The notes under the pieces were generated by a model. The model worked only from the letters and a program-made list of their open reading frames with translations. It searched no databases and was not told the origin of the DNA. The position numbers and the translations under genes were made by a program. Shown here piece by piece: positions 12,195 through 27,586 of a stretch of 64,000 nt of DNA. The DNA comes from Melastoma dodecandrum (lineage: Eukaryota > Streptophyta > Magnoliopsida > Myrtales > Melastomataceae), in NCBI GenBank assembly GCA_029817715.1, contig JARUPY010000310.1, positions 186,001-250,000 of the forward strand, in the 5' to 3' direction. Numbering within the stretch: the stretch's first letter is position 1; each line of letters opens with the position of its first letter.

Positions 12195-15148
12195 TCATGT
12201 TGAATAAAATATGGCGCTTGATACATTGTAAACTACGATTGGACTCCTCACGTCATGAGTCCCATCAGACCAGACTAGCGATGAAGAGAAAACTTCTTGT
12301 GGCCGAATTGCTGCTGTCAAAGTAACTGATATGCTTTTGATAGGTTGAGTTGAAGCGAAGAACATCTGGAGCCACTGTTATATTGACCCTGGGATGAACA
12401 GAAAGTGTGGCCTTGTAAGTTGAGTTCCCAGGACCAACGTTGGTGACTGTCCTGCTGACGTTGAATGAGAGCGGTGTGATACTCGTGTTGACCGACAATA
12501 CGATCGAAGGGTAGTTCATGTCCCTGGCATTCAGTTTGGGAGAATCAACACAAGTAACATTGTGTCCGACCACCCGTGTCATGTTGATGCCCAGAGTGCA
12601 CAGTAATTTCGAATAGTCGTCAACCGACATTTCATACACCAGCCTGGGTGATAAGGCTTTGAGGGGATTCACCAGTCCAGAGCCGTAGCTGAACTCATAG
12701 CTCAAATTTTGTTGCATCGGCTGTGCTGAACAGGAAACATCACAAGAAAATGAACATGACTTAGGAAGCCATTAGCAATCCATTTATTCTTTACAGCCGA
12801 AGAAATGTGTACCCGTTGTCATGATGGCAGATTTGATTGCTGATGGCGACCAATCTGGATGGTACGACTTCACGTATGCTTCTGTACCGGCAACATGCGG
12901 GCAGGACATGGATGTTCCCGAGATAAAACTGTATGAAACTCTCCGAGAGTCGTTGAAGTTAAACGACGGTGTAGTCTCAGACGAAAATGCAGCCAAAATG
13001 TCCACACCAGGAGCAGACACATCCGGCTGCAGTAATCCACAAAGGCATTGAATTTAGGCATTACCTGAGCTCCATAATAATTAAAAAAAGACTAACTAGT
13101 CACCACGCACCTTCATGATGTAAAAAATATTTGGATTAGGACCCCACGAAGAGAAAGATGCGACGAGAGGTGCATTGGGGTCATCTATGGCCTTGCTTTT
13201 TATTAACTTTCCCATTGGGTTCCTGAGAAATAGTAGTGCGACATTTAATGAAGAGCTTAAACACAAGATACCAGGATGACCAATTCGTACCGAGTCTGTT
13301 CATGATAAGACTGGACTTTGTTGTAGTTTGTGCCATTCAGGACTGACGAAGGAAGAGCATAGATATTAGAAACGTTGTCACGGATCATGGGCATGATGAC
13401 TCCTGCAGCACCAGCTCTGGGAGGCTCTTGTTGAGCAGCGAAGTTGAGATCGCACAACACGATCTTTCCAGCCACTTTTCACTGTCCAGGCATTTATAAT
13501 GGCAACTCCTGGAAAGCAAAGAAGAAATCTGATTTCACTCGAGATGGAGATAGATAAAACAATGTTGTTCTGATGCAGAAAATCTATCTTAGAAGCTAAC
13601 TTTAGAGAACTCTCGTCACAGATGGATGAGATTGAGCCGACTTCAGCCCCATATATGATGGGGAGATATTCATCTGTAGTCGGAAACCCATTGATTGAAC
13701 GGCCCTGCATGTATCGTGATAGTGACATAGTAAGACGATGAACCTGTATAAATCGAGTCACGGACAACATCAGATTCGATTGCTTTTCTCGAGATATACC
13801 GTTAATGTGATTCCATTTTCAAGGATGACCCCGTCGATGAGCTTACGGTCAATGCTGCTGGCAGCTACAGAGAAAATCCACGGAGCAGTACTCGTGGTAA
13901 CATGCCAGTAGGAACCATCATTGCCAGCCGATTGTGTTGTCAGTATACCTTTCTCCATAGCATGAAATGATCCGATGGCCATGGGATCTTCATCGAAAGA
14001 AATATTGTAGCTGCTGCCTAAGGAAGCGGTAATTATGTCCACGCCATCGGCAATGGCATCATCGAAAGAGGACAAGATGTCGCTTGGCAAGCATCCTTGG
14101 TTCGAACATGCCCTGTACGCTGCAATCCTAGCGGAAGGGACTCCTCCTCTTGCAATACCCTCAGCCAGCCCATAGAAACTAGCATGTTGCACAAAGCGGC
14201 CAGCCGCAGTTGAGGCCGTGTGGCTTCCATGACCAACATAGTCCCTCGCGCTCTCGTCTCGGTAAAATCTCGCTCTGATGAGTTTGCTGAACAAATTTAA
14301 GAACACCAAAAGAATGCCAGGATTAGATGATAAAATGATAGCATTTGATGGTAAAGCTTGCGAAGGCGTTACTTGTTGCAAGTGAAGTTCGCTCCTCCTT
14401 TGCAGGCCCCCTTCCATTTCTTCGGCGGAGGACCAAAACCATCGTCATTGAATGACTCCGATTCGGGCCAATGCCGGTATCGATCACCCCCAATGATTAT
14501 ATCGCTCTCGACCGTGGTTTGCCTCGGGGACCTCGCACTCAACCCCAGGAAATCCCAGGATCTGGTCGTATGAAGCCGAAGTGCCCTATCAGGGAATACC
14601 GACATGACTCCTTGCTGCCCTGAACGCCGAATTTACATTTCTTTCAGCGAAATCACGTAACACATATTCGCTAATAATTAAAAGAGTATCAGGAGAAGAG
14701 AGCAAACCAGCAAGCACGTTGGCCTCCTTTTCAGTGAGCTTCGCAACGAATCCGTTGAAACTCCGTCCGTAACTTCTGATCAAGGCCCTCGACGCATAAC
14801 TTGATGATTTTTAAGATTCATGAGTTAGTCCATCGAATACTCACCCGAAAAATACCTGCACGGACATCGATATAAACGACATTACCTCTCGTCGACCACT
14901 CCAGTGATGATCCTTCGCCAGAGAATCTACTTCGCCGGAGGCCTTGCCCAGGTAGACGACATAGTCCTGTCCACGTACATACAGACGAACAAACACGCAT
15001 ATAAAAAACGACGGACAGAATCACATTAGTCTCGAGAAGAAAATCTACGACCCATGCATATACTAACCTTCTTCTCATCAGCTACTGCCGAGCAGGCTAC
15101 AGCTGCCGCGAGCAACCCACGAAGAAGTAAGCCCATGAGGTTAACCAT
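12195..15148 (-). pseudogene. Subtilisin-like serine protease (cucumisin/SBT4-type), copy 1, frame-broken
   Basis: Secreted-type subtilase with introns. A signal peptide begins at 15148 (MVNLMGLLLRGLLAAAVACS). Then come an I9 inhibitor prodomain (DYVVYLGK ... SFNGFVAKLTEKEA), the catalytic-Asp region near 14460-14500, the His region ([12 protein letters not shown] near 14225), the oxyanion Asn (TTQSAGNDGS), a PA domain near 13260-13700, the Ser region [11 protein letters not shown] near 12890, and a fibronectin-III-like tail. Frame breaks occur at homopolymers: an extra G in the C-run at 14487-14491 with a missing T at 14470-14471, which scrambles DTG locally; a short A-run at 13476-13479 in the PA domain; and a short A-run at 12335-12338 near the C-terminus. 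After the last shift the frame continues in family sequence to a TGA at 12195. It is either a decaying gene or a working gene with consensus errors. Copy 2 at 22.9-25.9 kb is its intact relative. Confidence 0.8.
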
Positions 15149-16424
15149 CTTGTTCAATGTAATTCGCACAAAATGAGGCCTGCGACTGCCGCTATTTATG
15201 CAAACTAGTTGTTATCGTTTGCAATCAGATCAACGATGAAAAGAAAACAAGAGAAACCCAAACACCAGGATTTTACATGGTTCGGCCAAGATAGCTTATA
15301 TCCACGTGCAAAGAGTACTCTATTAATCAAGAGCCGTCGTCCCAATTGTCTTGTCCTCCCAATAACCCTTTACAAAATCACAAGTAACCCTAGGTCTAGA
15401 AAATTTCCATCTAGGTCCCTAAACTTTGGGTCGGGTCATAATTCAGGTCGGCTAATATAATTCAAGTCATTTAACAATACTAGTGTTAAAAACGGGCAAT
15501 CAATCTAAATCTACTAAATTTGTGAAACGGAGGCATCAACCTCATACAAATGAATAAAACAACAGGCAGATACACAATCTTGGGATGTGGCACCGAAACA
15601 CGTAAGTTGTCCTGCCAGCCCGCTCGATCTTTATTATGTTAAAAACAAAATTTCATCAGTGATTTGCAATTATTCATAAAGATAAAGTTACTCAATATAC
15701 TTTTTCTTATTTACGATAGAAATAATCACGGTGAAAAAAAAGATATCAAATAAAGTTGCCTATTATGAGATTCTAACTCGACGTGTAAGCTGACATTTTA
15801 AGTATGGTAATGACAAAATAATGTGATCATTGTTACTAAAATAGTGTAGAAAACTTGAATTTGCGTTTATTAATAATTTCTGTTCCCGTTCATATCGATT
15901 TCGGGCACCAAAGTTAATGTAAACAGTTACCCGGTCTCGGATATCAATACTATATGAGATTACATTTACCCTATTTGGATTCTAGAGTTGATAGTTTCAT
16001 TTTTTTTTACTATAATATGCCAGTTAATATCGTTGTCATTGTTAAAAAAATTGGAATATGTTGGGCACTTACTATCACAATATCTTTCTTAACATTTGTT
16101 ACACGTTCTCTTAACTTCGAACATTTAGTGCTTGTTTGGTTTCCGAAGTAGAATTCCGAAGAAAATGAAATAGGAAGGGAGAAAAAAATATAGTGATTAG
16201 AAAGGGAATTACTTAAAAGATAATGTGTTTAGTTAAAAGATGAAAATGAGAAGGGGAAGAGAATTGAATGAGAAGGGATTTGAGCATTCCGAATGTCCAT
16301 TTCCTTGCTCGTTCCATTCACATTCCCTTCTCCTCTTCTTCCTTGCTCGTTCAATTCCCCTTTAGAAAATCACAAAAATGTTCAAAGACGCCAGCCCGGT
16401 TCAGCATGAAGAGAGTATTGAAAA

Positions 16425-16427
<3 letters not shown>
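15149..16427. other. Repeat-like, AT-rich intergenic DNA
   Basis: It starts with the promoter side of subtilase copy 1. Around 15270-15330 the sequence (ACATGGTTCGGCCAAGA, then TATATCCACGTGCAAAG) resembles a non-coding dispersed repeat seen in many plant genomes, but I could not define its ends. The rest is AT-rich with no gene or RNA recognised. Confidence 0.35.

Positions 16428-16461
<34 letters not shown>
16428..16461. repeat. (AT)n microsatellite
   Basis: An uninterrupted alternating A-T tract of 34 bases, visible directly in the sequence. Confidence 0.97.
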
Positions 16462-16465
<4 letters not shown>

Positions 16466-16806
16466 ACAATTTATAAATAAAGGATAAATCTAGTTCTAGG
16501 TATTTCGATTGTGCTTTACTTTTGCTCCTATCAATGTAGTTATGGTCACCACAAATAAGAAGCCATCCATCCTTGTCCATCGTAGTTAAGAGATTATCTG
16601 ACACATTAGATGTTGCAGTGATTGCGGGTGTTGTTTATTCACCTTGAATAATATTTTTCCATGGCTTCTTATTCTTCACGTTTATGGCTTCACGTTTATG
16701 GTAAGATTAATCCTACCGTAAGAATGAAAAGGTTTGAGAGATGTAGGTCTTATTTTCATACTTTTGCCGAGTGACGTTACTTCTTCATCCTAAACTAAGG
16801 GTTATG

Positions 16807-17146
16807 GCTCTGATACCATGTTAGAATATCGGACCGGCCCATATGCCGAGCCCAACATACAAGCCCCGCGGGATTCCTCTCTAAAACCAATTGGCTATAG
16901 AGGGAGTAGCCCGCCAAGGCCAGAGTCTTTACCTTTCCGATGTGGGATTGAGTTTGCCCATTTTTGGTGGCAACCCTTTTCAATACACCCCTCAAACCCA
17001 AGCCAACATATGGGCCCACTAAGCCGGCACCCCTTTTTGGATTGAACCGGTCCACACATGGGCACCTTTTTTGGGTTGCACCGCAGTACATGGGAAAGGG
17101 GGCCCCATCATCCTTTTTTACTAGGCTTACCCGGGCTCTGATACCA
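16807..17146 (-). mobile_element. TRIM-like non-coding LTR element remnant with two tRNA-Met primer sites
   Basis: The 12-mer GCTCTGATACCA, complement of the plant initiator-tRNA-Met primer site TGGTATCAGAGC, occurs at 16807-16818 and 17135-17146. On the minus strand the lower one is preceded by ...ATATTCTAACA, the usual end of a TRIM LTR next to its primer site. The intervening DNA contains CCCACATCGGAAAGGTAAAG, a stretch frequent in plant TRIM LTRs. No protein is encoded. Two primer sites about 330 bases apart in the same direction suggest a tandem or partly duplicated element. Outer ends and target duplications were not found. Confidence 0.55.
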
Positions 17147-19616
17147 AATTTATTGGGAGTTATGTGTGTATGATTGGATAGGAAGGGAGAAGGTGCTAGC
17201 AGAATGTAGGTTCTGTACTGCCGTTGACCTTCTGTAGGATATAAGAAACCTTCTGTAGAGCTGTTACACCTACGAGGATCAAAACACGCATGGAATCATA
17301 GGTAAGAAAATGAAGGGATTATGTAAAGAGAAAAAAAAAACAAAGGAACGTGACAAGAATGACAAGGCCTCCTAAATTTGTTTATTGGGTGGAATTTTTA
17401 GTATGTGCCGAGAACAATCCGTTTTCCTTCCATATTTAGTGGAAAGCAATTGAGGGCAATCAGCAAAGGATATTTTTTATGTACACAAGCCATAGACCGA
17501 ATGAGGTATTCGGATAACTGACCAATCTCTGCGTCCACACGTATATTACATTCCTTTAACATCAAACATTAATGCTCACACGATTCGGTCAGAGATGGAT
17601 TATAATATAAAATCGATCCATTAGACTCGTTTACTCCTACTTTCTTATCAAATCCTAATCAATTACAGCCCTAACACAATGGATATTTGACATAATCCGT
17701 TTTGTACACTCAGGTTTGGATATTGATTTGAAGATGTATTCAACGAACAAAAGTAAAGAAAAGAAAATGAAGAGATAATTTAATTGAAAAAGAATCTCAA
17801 TGATCTTAGGCCCCCTCAAATCAACGACACCACCGAGTGGCCTCATGGGCTCCAAGATTTTACAGGCAATGAATTAAAAAAATTATTATTTATCATTTTT
17901 ATTTGTTATTTAAGCAGTGAGTTACGAGCTAAAATGCTCCAAATGGAATTACTACTTTAAATAACGAGCTTATGGTGATCGTATCAAATTCATACGATAT
18001 TGTTACTGAAAGAAGTCAATTCTACGTGTCCATGCCAAGTTAACAAGAAATAGCTAATTGAATAGCAAATTACTTCTTCTTAAGATATTTTATATGATTT
18101 GCGGATTTTATTACAAAGAATCTATCGCTAGTTAAAGTAACAAACAAGGTTTTCGGTAGAAGTAGCAATTTATGTCTTAGTATATTAAATTCACTACTTT
18201 AAATAACGATTTTACGTGACGTGAGCTTTGTAGACAGAAGTCATACCAACTTAAGAACGACAATTCAGAAGTTTTGAAATATTATAATTATTTTACAAAT
18301 TTTTTAACACAAGTAGAACCATCGTCTTACCTTAATTTCATATTTTATTTAGACAAAAAAAAAGAGTTGCTGTGATTCGAGAAATGATGATAAATGCATG
18401 AATGAATGCAAATATGTAACTATACTCCTGTTATTTCCCTACTGATTTTGTTCACAAGGTCCCGAAAAAAAGAAAACATAAGTCACGGAAGAAGAAGAAA
18501 TTTATCTCCCAAAAATTCGTCCTCTTCAAAATGTTATTCTTTCCCATCATCCTCGATTTCTCACCCAAAACATTAGGCTAAACTTTTGGTGCAACACTTT
18601 GGATATCAATCCAAATTTAACGAATCAAAAGAGAACAAGTATAGTGAGACAAGATTTAGGCCCTTGTTTATTAGATGAGAAGTGTTTCAGTTTTCTAGTT
18701 TTCAATTTTTAAAATTTATAGAAAACATGTCTGTTTATTAAAAACATTGAAAATTAGTTTCGTTTTTATGGAAAATCGAGGTCTACGTTTTTCCTTTCTT
18801 CTTTAGTAAATGAAACCCATCAAAAATTATTTTCTCCGTTTCCATTATCTGATTTGATCCGGCGAGAGCACTTCCCGGTTTCTCTTTTTTTATAGGACAA
18901 GTAAGAAGTCATCATCTTTCCTTGTCTCTTCACTCATTCCTTTCCCTTGCTCGCAGTCGTCTTTTTGCTTGGCTGAAACCGATCTAACATTGCCTTCCGA
19001 GACGAACACCCGGAGACCCTTCCCCCTATATTATTGGCTCGAAATCGTCTATTATCCGGCTTTTGCTGCTCTTATATTGTGGGTAGTTGCTGAGTTCGAT
19101 TTATTTTTTAGATTTACGATGATTTTCAATAGTTATGTTTTGTGGAGATGGAATTTATGTTGTGAGTATGAAACTTATTGTAAATGAAAAACAACACTAA
19201 CAAACGGGTTTTTTAGTAAACTAAAACTAAAAAACATATAAGTATTTTCATTTTTACCTAAAATGAGAAGTGTATCACTTTAAGGGCCTTAAGTTTCATG
19301 AGACCGCTGCCATAACTCAAACTCAACACGCGAGAACCACATCTACCTAGAAAGATTACCAACTCCTTATCGAGTATTTAATTAAAAAAATTTTAAACTT
19401 TACTATAAATTAAAAAAAAGGAAAATGGGAGCCTCGTTTGCGACGCGAACTTGAGAGTGAGATGAGAGAAATCATGGCCTTCCATTCCCAATTACATTGA
19501 CTCCACGGTATCTGCACCGTCCATTTCAGCACCTCCCCACCCACATTATGAACATGACTCGGGTATTCGTTTGCATTTCCATCACAATCCTCATCGTTTG
19601 ATGGGTCTTCAACAAC
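17147..19616. other. Intergenic DNA, no gene recognised
   Basis: AT-rich sequence with no coherent coding region. A pair of inverted AGGCCCTT octamers near 18658 and 19292 hints at an old MITE, but no target duplication supports it. Around 16741-16771 and again at 39177-39207 the same 31-base stretch occurs, so small dispersed repeats are present hereabouts. Confidence 0.4.
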
Positions 19617-22016
19617 CACTTCAACTCCAAGGCAGCCGTTCCAACAACAACCAGCCCTAGGAGGTGTTTCTTTTCATCACAACAATAAGGCATCCCCTTT
19701 ACAACCACATCAAAGCACACCTTCAACGGTTATCCCAGCAGGTGTCCTCCGACGAAAGGCGACTCCTGTTGACCCCAAGGAGGTTCTTCCCATTCTCAGC
19801 ACCAAGCCACCCCTTCCTGGCCGCACCAGCAATTGAGCTCCCAGCCACACCATACCTCGAAGGAGCCAAAGCCTCTTCGATTCTTCCTCGGGCTATCTCC
19901 AGGCGAGGCGATTCCCTCGGCGAGTCTCCGTCCTTCTCCCTATTCACTCAGCCACTCTTTTACCATAAAGCATCACTGACCCAAGTCTTTTTTATTGTTT
20001 AATCTGTCATATATAACGGAGGAAATGTAAACCAAGCTCTGACGGACAAAGAATACTCTCGGCCAGAATGCAGGGTAGCCAGATGGCGGGTTGTAACTTT
20101 TTCGTCCGGCATGGGATTATGATAAATTCTGGCAGTAGCTCTCCCTTTCTTAAATGCGCGTGTTCAGGAAGTGGTTTGAAGTCGTTTGAAGCTTTGTAAG
20201 CTAAGAACCCTCCATTCTCGTAGGCATGTGTATACATCAAGGTCATAAAAATTGTTCGCGGTTGGCGTTTATTTGTTGATCATGCATTGTCATTATTTAA
20301 TCCTTAAACTTCTCCAAAAAGCATGTATACACTTTCTTCCAAGGTTTCCAAGCTTGTGAGGTAGCTTGAGACCCCGTTTTGGGTCTGTTGATGGCTTGGG
20401 TTGGCGGAGAACCTTCTGGTTCCTAGTTTCGTCGTCTCCCTTACATTGTAGTCACAAAACTAGTCTTTTCGAGGGAGTTACGCACATCGCTAACCCTGAA
20501 GACTTCAGATCAAATGATACTCAAAGAGTGATGGTCTTGAAGAAAGTTTCTTTGTATTCTTGTGATGATTGAGGATCGAGATACGATCGCCCGTACGTGC
20601 AGGTTGCTAATAGACAACTTGTTGCAGTCCCACTTCTGAAGTGATTTCGGGAGATCCGTCCGTTGAATCGTTTCCAAACGTTCGAGAATTAAATAAGATT
20701 CGATGATGGTTGTAATATATATATATCGACTATTGAAGTTTTTGGTAAAGTTGGATACAATCCTGTGAACAGAACATATGCAGGACTGAACCCACTGCAT
20801 GTCACAGTCCTATTCTTTTCATGAACCCAAACGATCTTACCCTTGGATCATTATCAAAATCAATAGGCATGTTCATCATTTGATCATAGCCATCTTGTCA
20901 TATTGTACATATTTTTATCTTATGTGCATGTTATTTTTTCTATTTTGCTTTCAACTCTTTATGTAGAGGAATCGAGAAAACCTGCATGGATGTCCGAATT
21001 TGGGCTTGCATAAGTCAAGACTCCACCGTTGGATTTGGCTAAACTTGAGATTAGCCTCCTCATTTCATAATATTTCTGTGAAGTTATTTTTTGTTTCGAT
21101 CGGATGATCAATATCTGAGATATGATGGGAACAAAGTTGTTAAAGAGGGTTGTCTTGTTTCTGCGAATAGCCGCGTTTCTCCCTTCATCTCAGGAGATCC
21201 CACAGTTGAATTTTGGTGAAATTCGGTATGCGAATTCCTCATTAAGATTTGAATATGTCGGTTTTAATTTTGCTTAAAACGGATGACCCTAGGTGAAGTT
21301 ATTGTCTGCTTTCCAGACCTATGTATGTTGCATTTCCATGAGTATACCCATTTTATTTTGCGGCTGCATAAATTGTAATTCCATCATTAGATTTGGTTGA
21401 TATTTGATAAACATGGCATTAACCTATTTATTTAATGTGTTATTTGATATTTACCCTTTTGACTTCACAGTGACTTACTCTTGTTTCTTCAATTCCAACT
21501 CAATTCTTCGATTTTGAAATGAGAATTAACTAACCATGTTTACGTCTTCTTCACATGGACATTACACATGTAAGGATGAGGATTTCCTAGAAGTTTCTAA
21601 AATCTTAAAGATGAAGATTACTTGAAGTATCGTGTATCAAACCGCGTGTGTACAAACCGCGATGTCAATATGATAAAGTGACCACAACCGTCACCTAAGG
21701 AATAAAGGGAAGGTTCGGGCCTTCCCAAATTATTTTTAAATCCACATGTAACGAGATGCGGGCCCAAGTGGGAAGATTCTAGCACGACTCCCGGATCGGG
21801 TCCAACGCCCGTTAAGCAAAAGCAAATCGTTTGGAGCAAATGTCACATCCTTTTCGTGTGGTAGAATGTAAGACTTAGTAAATATGAATAATTGAACTCA
21901 CATATAAAATTCACGAATGATGCCTTAATGCAGCCCTTCACCCGTCGCCTTCAAGGATTTGGAGAAGATTGACGAAATGTCCCAAAGGCTCGTTCGAGAA
22001 CCAAGGGATGGCAAAA
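19617..22016 (+). mobile_element. Fragment of a Tat-type Ty3/gypsy LTR (non-coding)
   Basis: From about 19617 to 22016 this DNA is co-linear with 33205-35152 and then 37776-38560. It breaks exactly where a second LTR has entered the other copy. It therefore shows the uninterrupted arrangement, reading GAGAATTAACTAACCATG around 21521. It lacks the LTR start and the last 160 or so bases, and has an internal deletion of about 130 bases near 21890. No protein is encoded. The assignment to Tat rests on the primer site and LTR ends of the related copy at 38.7 kb. Confidence 0.6.
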
Positions 22017-22938
22017 CAGAAGACGTCCAACATCGATATTTTTTGCCTTTAAAATTTTACATAAATTTTATTATTTATTTATTTATTTATTATTTTCACA
22101 TGGCATTCCCACGTCCGGTTCCGTTAACGTCATGGCAGCTCGCCGCATAGCGCCGTCAACGATGAAAAAAAACAAAGTTACAAGAATGAAAGTTGTAACA
22201 AGTTAAGTTGTTAATAAAACAAAAAATTAACATAATATTATTTTAACTTTTTTACGTAATTCAGTGCTTGTTTAAATGAAAGTAAGAAATTTAACTTTCT
22301 AGGGAATGGCAGAGTGTTTTTTCTGTCAATTGTTCATTTAAATATCTTAATTCAAGCAATCGGATCCTGAAACGTGAGTTTTAAATATTAATACTTCGAC
22401 AAAGCTTTAACCCTTTATATAAGCTACTTTTGAATATCTAACAAGCAAAAATAAAAGTCAACTACAAACCATATAAAGAAAAGCAATTCTAAATTTTATT
22501 TTTTATAAAAAATTTGAAAATTAAAATTATTTGAAGGGGGTAATTAAAACAAAATTGGCATTATGTGTAAAAAAAATTAAAACTTCAAAATTATAAAATT
22601 ATGAAATATATTAAAAATTCAAATTTTTTAACAAACAAAAAAAATCGAGTGAAGAAGCAATCTGAAATAACTTTATCTACCTTTTAAAGTTAATGTTTGA
22701 ATAGTATAAGCCAAAAATACACTCATATTTTCTATTTTGTGTATTAATTTTTTTAAATTAACTGCATCCCAAAAAATTTCCTTATTTTCTCCGAAAAAGG
22801 AATAAAAAGGAAAATATAAAATAAGTCACGATTTCAAGGATAACAGTAAATTATTTTCCCTAACTTTCCAATTGACAGAGTTTGGCACATGAATATATAT
22901 GGAATAGCCAATTATATATATATCGGACCTAGCATGAA
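22017..22938. other. AT-rich 3' flank of subtilase copy 2
   Basis: Strongly A/T-rich with long A and T runs and no coding signal. The last 90 bases, from about 22846, are duplicated at 38898-39000 with the end of the subtilase gene, so they belong to its 3' region. Confidence 0.5.
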
Positions 22939-25884
<2,946 letters not shown>

Positions 25885-26464
25885 ACTGTCGAGAATCAGA
25901 AAGGGAACAGTAACAGAGGTAAGAAAAAGAAGAGATTATTATATAAAGAGCAACAAGAGGAAAGGAAGGTGAGAATAATGACACGATCTCTCAAATTTGG
26001 TAATTGGGTTTAAACCAGATATTTCATATGAATAATATATCAACTTCCAGCCTATTTCAATGTTAGCAGATTTCATTTAATTTTTTTGTTATTATTTTCT
26101 TCTTTTCTGGGTTTGTTCCCCATAAACAATTTTGGCAATGAATTCTTGCCTTGAATTGTCTATAGAAACAGGATGATTTTGTATTACGAGGAAAAGAAAT
26201 TATATTTTGCATGGTCTGTCCAACTCGTCTTAAATCAGTGAGCCGTAACTATTCCATTTTTTTAAGGCTAATACTTCGGGGCATCGCAACTAGTAGCCCT
26301 TAAAATTACCCATTGCTCACTTATTCAAAATTTGTACAAAAAGCATTAAGACTTACAAATTATAAAACTATGAAATAAGAAAAGAAACTTTGATAAAATT
26401 CTCATAAGACTCCATTAGAAATAAAGAACACAAATAATATTATTAGAAAATCATGAATAGTATA
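25885..26464. other. Promoter side of subtilase copy 2, no other gene
   Basis: AT-rich DNA between the subtilase start codon and the first base of the transposon nest. GATTATTATATAAAGAG near 25933-25949 contains, on the minus strand, a TTATATAATAA stretch that could be a core promoter about 55 bases upstream of the ATG. No other feature was recognised. Confidence 0.4.
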
Positions 26465-26963
26465 TGTAATATCTCGAATTATATAGAGAAAACAAGCCCA
26501 ACTAGACCTAATTAGAAAAATAATGGCTTATGGTAGCTCGACCCATTTTTTATCTTCAAGTTGAAGCCCATATAAACAAGATAAGAATAAAAAATAATAA
26601 AACAGAAAATATAATTATCACCCTAACCAACAATCCGACAAGATAGGGGTGTTGTGCGATATCCTCGAAAAAGGGCCACCAGGCAGCAACTAATTAATTT
26701 TCCTGGTTTGCTCAGTGAGAGGGGGTGAGTACAGAGGTGTTAACGAGCCGGGTCGACTAGCGAACTATCCAGCGCGGCTCATCTTCTTGCCCGAACTCGG
26801 CTTGATAAAAGTCAAACTTTAGTCGGGTTTGATCCCGAGCTTAGGCCATACTTTTTACAGTCAAGTCGGGCTAAGGCCTTTTTCCCGGCCCGACGCTGTC
26901 CAGCTCGGATTGATAAATTTCATAAATAATTAAAATAAAATATAAAAAAAAAATTTTAAAATT

Positions 26964-27183
26964 GGCAAATTATCGATTTTTGGCCCTATCTATAGGCCCA
27001 CTTTCTTCTGTGGCATATCGTTTAAAAAGTTTTAGTTGTGGCCCAATTTCGATTTTATTTTTTGATTTAGCCTAATACCCGACATCCGTTAAGTGATACA
27101 GACGTGTCGTTGACGGCCCTTTACGATGTCCTACGTGGCTGTAATTTATTCAGGGAAACGTTACGTGGCCAAAAGCGAAAACC
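26964..27183 (+). repeat. MULE left terminal inverted repeat
   Basis: 220 bases matching the inverse of 31729-31948 with scattered substitutions, including the shared blocks TTTTAGTTGTGGCCCAATTT and GGGAAACGTTACGTGGCC. Confidence 0.92.
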
Positions 27184-27586
27184 AGGACGAAATAAATCAA
27201 CAAAAGGGGGTATAGGGTTAGTGTTCGTTGTCATTTCGATTTGGGAGAAATCGAAGGAAGTCCGATTTGAGGAGGGGTTTGTCCGCATTGCTTGATTAAC
27301 TCCTTGTGCGTCTTCCAGGTAAGTTTAATGTGTTTGTTTTTTTTTCTTTGTTGTGCTTCTTCCCGACGTGCTTCATACCTGAAGGGTTCTGATTTGGGGG
27401 AATCGTTTTTTTCTGCGATTCCAGTAGGAGCTGTGTTGTCATTGTCGATCCATTCGTTTTCCTTCCTACAGGTTAGTTGATTGTGCTTGTTTTTGACCTT
27501 TTTTTGAGTCGTCCCGGCTTAGTGGATAACTGGGTTTGTACGGGTTGATAATAGGGATTCTTGCGCATATAGGTGGGCAGGTCAGA

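Noticed and set aside
16140..16380. Inverted GAAGGGAGAA/TTCTCCTCTT patches suggesting a MITE
   Set aside because: Pairing is loose purine/pyrimidine richness without defined ends or target duplication.
18658..19299. Possible hAT-type MITE with AGGCCCTT inverted ends
   Set aside because: Only eight bases match at the ends and the flanks show no 8-bp duplication.
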